In this document: in pieces, positions 4,615-6,789 of the stretch | Layout of the letters: the number at the start of each line of letters is the position of its first letter | Numbering within the stretch: position 1 is the first letter of the stretch | NCBI GenBank assembly: GCA_022710245.1 | Contig: JAKLHH010000417.1 | Coordinates: 1-6,789, forward strand | Source: Myxococcota bacterium | Lineage (GTDB): Bacteria; Myxococcota; Polyangia; GCA-2747355; JAKLHH01 | Direction: 5' to 3' | DNA: 6,789 nucleotides | Program-made: the position numbers and the translations under genes | The notes under the pieces: model-generated | The model's database searches: none | What the model saw: the letters and a program-made list of their open reading frames with translations, nothing else | Told to the model about the DNA's origin: nothing

Positions 4615-6789
4615 CTAGGAGATCGACGTGGGTGCGTACCCGAAGATACGCACGCGCCTGAGCAGCACGTCGAGGAGGAAGAGGCCCATCACGATCCAGA
4701 GCACCCGCCCCCAGAGGTCCTTGTGGAACCGCACCTTGTCCTGGCCCGGATCGAAGATCGCCGCCGGCGCCGGGTTGACGAGCCCGCCGCCGATCTTCGC
4801 GGCGCGCTCGAGGCGCGCGCGGTCCTGCACCAGGTCCGTGTACTCCTTGGGGTAAGGCACCGACAGCGAGCTCACGCTCTCGGCCACCACCTTGCCCTCG
4901 GTCCTGTGCGAGGCGCGGAGCAGGAACGACCCGTAGCTGCGCAGCCGGAAGCTCGCCTCGTAGCGCCCCGCCGCGCTCTGCTGCAGCGGCACCACCTGCT
5001 TCGCGCCCGGCCGGCGCGGATCGAGGACGGTCAGCGTCGAGTCGAGCCCGTTGATGAAGCGGTCCGCGCGGTCGATGGCGTCGACGGTGACGCGCACCAG
5101 CCCGTGCTCCACGCCCGCCTTCATCTCGAACGAGCGCTGCACCCGGTGCCGCATCACCTCGCGCACGAGCTGGGCCCAGAACTGCCCGTAGCCCGGCCAG
5201 CGCAGCCACTCCACGGCCCAGCGGTTCTTCACGTCGCTGGTGAAGGCCGCCGTCTTGCCCAGGCCGAGGCGCCAGATGGAGAGGATCGGCTCGCCGAGCT
5301 CGCTGACGAGGAGCGTCTCCGAGAGCGGCTTGGGCTTGGTGCTGACGTAGCCGCGCAGCACCGGCGCGCCGCCCCAGTCGATGCCGGCGAGCACGCTGGC
5401 GAGCTTCAGCTGGCGCACCTTCACCGGCTCCTCGACCAGCGCCGAGCGCGCCACCTGCGTCGTCTCCTTGGTGAAGATCTTGGGGATGTTGGTGGCGTCC
5501 TCGGTGAAGTAGAAGCGCCCGTTGCCCCGCTCGGCGATCATCTGCAGCAGCGTGCGGTCGGCGCCGTCGCCGACGCCCACCGCCGAGACGGTGATCTTGT
5601 TGGAGGCCATCTCCTCGACCAGCTCGGCGATGCCCTGGTAGGGCGACTGCCCGTCGGAGAGCAGGATCACGTGCCTGACCTTGGCCACGGCGCGCTGCAA
5701 CGAATGGTAGGACTCCTCGAGCGCGGGCTTGATGCTGGTGCCGCCGCCGGCCTGGATGCGGGAGATGTCGCTGAGGATGCGCAGGCGGTTCGCCGCGCGC
5801 TGCAGCGGGACGACGAGCGTCGGTGACGAGTCGAACGCGGTCACCGTGATGAGATCCGAGGAGCCGAGCAGCTCGGCGGTGGCCTTCGCCGCGTCCTTGG
5901 CGAGCTCCAGCTTCTGCCCGGTCATCGAGCCCGGGCGGTCGATGCAGAGCCCGAGCGCGAGCGAGGGCTGGTCGCGCTTCTTCTCGGTGTCGAAGCGCAC
6001 CGGCAGGATGCGCTCGATCAGCGTCCCGTAGTAGCCGCCGGAGCCGAACGAGTTCTGGCCGCCGGTCATGATGAAGCCGCCGCCGAGGTCGCGCACGTAG
6101 GACTGGATCGCCGCCATCTGGCCGAGGCCCACGTACATGGCCGGGACGTCGCTCATGATCAGCAGGTCGAACTTCTGCAGCTCGGCGATCGACGAGGGGA
6201 CCCCGTAGGGGCCGCGCACGGAGACATCGATCTTCTCCGCCTCCAGCGCGCGCTGCAGGTAGCCGGCGTAGATCGGCTCGCCCTCGACGTAGAGGACCTT
6301 GGGCCGCCCGAAGACGGGGAGCGTGGCCGAGGCTGTGTTGTTCGAGCGCCAGGTGTCCTGCTTGACGTCGCCCATCACCAGCCGGTAGGTGACGAAGCCG
6401 GGCTCCTGCACCATCGACTTGAACTTGACCTCGTTGCGGCCCGGCTCCACCTCGAGGCTCTTGTGACCGTCGAGGACGTTGATGAACTCGTCCTTGTAGA
6501 GGGTGAGGGTGACCTTCTCCTTGTGCGTGGAGTAGATCTCCGCGGTGACGTCGAAGGGCGCGCCCATCCGCACCTCGCGCGGCAGGGTCAGCGTCCGCAC
6601 CAGCACCTCCTTCTGCTTCCGCTCGGGGAGGGTCTGGACGTGGACCTTGATGCCGCGGCTCGCCGCCCGGTAGGTCTCGGCGAGGACGTCTCCGGTGGTC
6701 TCGTTGCCGTCGGAGAGGAGCACCATCCGCCTGAGGTAGCTCGGCGGGTAGAGGCCGTAGGCGTGCTGCACGGCCGCCTGCAGGTCGGA
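4615..6789 (-). CDS. VWA / glutamine-amidotransferase-like membrane protein, 5' end outside the window
   Basis: Only the C-terminal 724 residues are visible; the frame is open to the window edge, so the true start lies beyond 6789. Residues here count from the first complete codon (6789-6787). The first about 50 are the tail of a VWA domain (MVLLSDGNETTGD). About 66-160 look like an Ig-type beta module (GAPFDVTAEIY). About 163-266 resemble a class I glutamine amidotransferase fold (PKVLYVEGE, GGGFIMTGGQNSFGSGGYYG) but contain no cysteine, so no nucleophile. About 273-445 form a second VWA domain: MIDAS region C283-I-D284-R-P286-G-S288-M, T351 in GGGTS and D379 in LLSDGQ. A beta-rich region and one membrane helix at about 693-710 (LWIVMGLFLLDVLL) follow, ending near the C-terminus. 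Related proteins, often near BatA-like or aerotolerance-type genes, are anchored by N-terminal helices, which would be outside the window. Function is unknown; a protein-protein scaffold at the membrane is plausible. It ends 62 nt before the tRNA promoter. Confidence 0.88.
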   Translation of the reverse strand, partial: SDLQAAVQHAYGLYPPSYLRRMVLLSDGNETTGDVLAETYRAASRGIKVHVQTLPERKQKEVLVRTLTLPREVRMGAPFDVTAEIYSTHKEKVTLTLYKDEFINVLDGHKSLEVEPGRNEVKFKSMVQEPGFVTYRLVMGDVKQDTWRSNNTASATLPVFGRPKVLYVEGEPIYAGYLQRALEAEKIDVSVRGPYGVPSSIAELQKFDLLIMSDVPAMYVGLGQMAAIQSYVRDLGGGFIMTGGQNSFGSGGYYGTLIERILPVRFDTEKKRDQPSLALGLCIDRPGSMTGQKLELAKDAAKATAELLGSSDLITVTAFDSSPTLVVPLQRAANRLRILSDISRIQAGGGTSIKPALEESYHSLQRAVAKVRHVILLSDGQSPYQGIAELVEEMASNKITVSAVGVGDGADRTLLQMIAERGNGRFYFTEDATNIPKIFTKETTQVARSALVEEPVKVRQLKLASVLAGIDWGGAPVLRGYVSTKPKPLSETLLVSELGEPILSIWRLGLGKTAAFTSDVKNRWAVEWLRWPGYGQFWAQLVREVMRHRVQRSFEMKAGVEHGLVRVTVDAIDRADRFINGLDSTLTVLDPRRPGAKQVVPLQQSAAGRYEASFRLRSYGSFLLRASHRTEGKVVAESVSSLSVPYPKEYTDLVQDRARLERAAKIGGGLVNPAPAAIFDPGQDKVRFHKDLWGRVLWIVMGLFLLDVLLRRVRIFGYAPTSIS

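Overview
The window is uniformly GC-rich, with strong G/C preference at third codon positions in the real genes. Its gene content suggests a member of the Myxococcota (formerly Deltaproteobacteria): an ECF-type sigma factor joined to a FecR-like sensor region, a cysteine-rich lipoprotein, a response regulator with a phage-repressor-type DNA-binding domain, and a large membrane VWA/glutamine-amidotransferase-like protein. This assignment is inferred from gene content and style; no marker gene such as rRNA is present.

Layout, left to right. (1) 68-2173, plus strand: one 701-residue protein carrying ECF sigma regions 2 and 4, a zinc-binding anti-sigma-like H-x3-C-x2-C motif, one predicted membrane segment, a low-complexity linker, a FecR-like domain and a C-terminal beta-sandwich-like module. 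It looks like sigma factor, anti-sigma factor and extracytoplasmic sensor in a single chain. (2) 2321-3142, plus: an alpha/beta hydrolase with an intact Ser-Asp-His triad. (3) 3194-3727, plus: a cysteine-rich secreted lipoprotein. Genes 2 and 3 lack a Shine-Dalgarno sequence and each has a -10-like hexamer 6-7 nt before its ATG, so both look leaderless. (4) 3728-3807: a short convergent spacer dense in palindromes. (5) 3808-4404, minus: a receiver domain fused to an XRE helix-turn-helix. (6) 4436-4512, minus: tRNA-Pro(CGG) with an encoded CCA end, a strong TTGACA promoter upstream, and only 31 nt and no visible terminator before the response regulator start. (7) 4615-6789, minus, cut by the window edge: the C-terminal 724 residues of a protein with VWA, cysteine-less amidotransferase-fold and second VWA domains and a C-terminal membrane helix.

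The genes do not form an obvious single pathway. Two are regulators: the membrane-tethered sigma factor, which may sense envelope state, and the receiver-XRE protein, which has no histidine kinase beside it. The most notable observations are the single-chain sigma/anti-sigma/FecR architecture, the tRNA-response regulator transcription unit, and a Ser-to-Pro change in the metal-binding motif of the second VWA domain.
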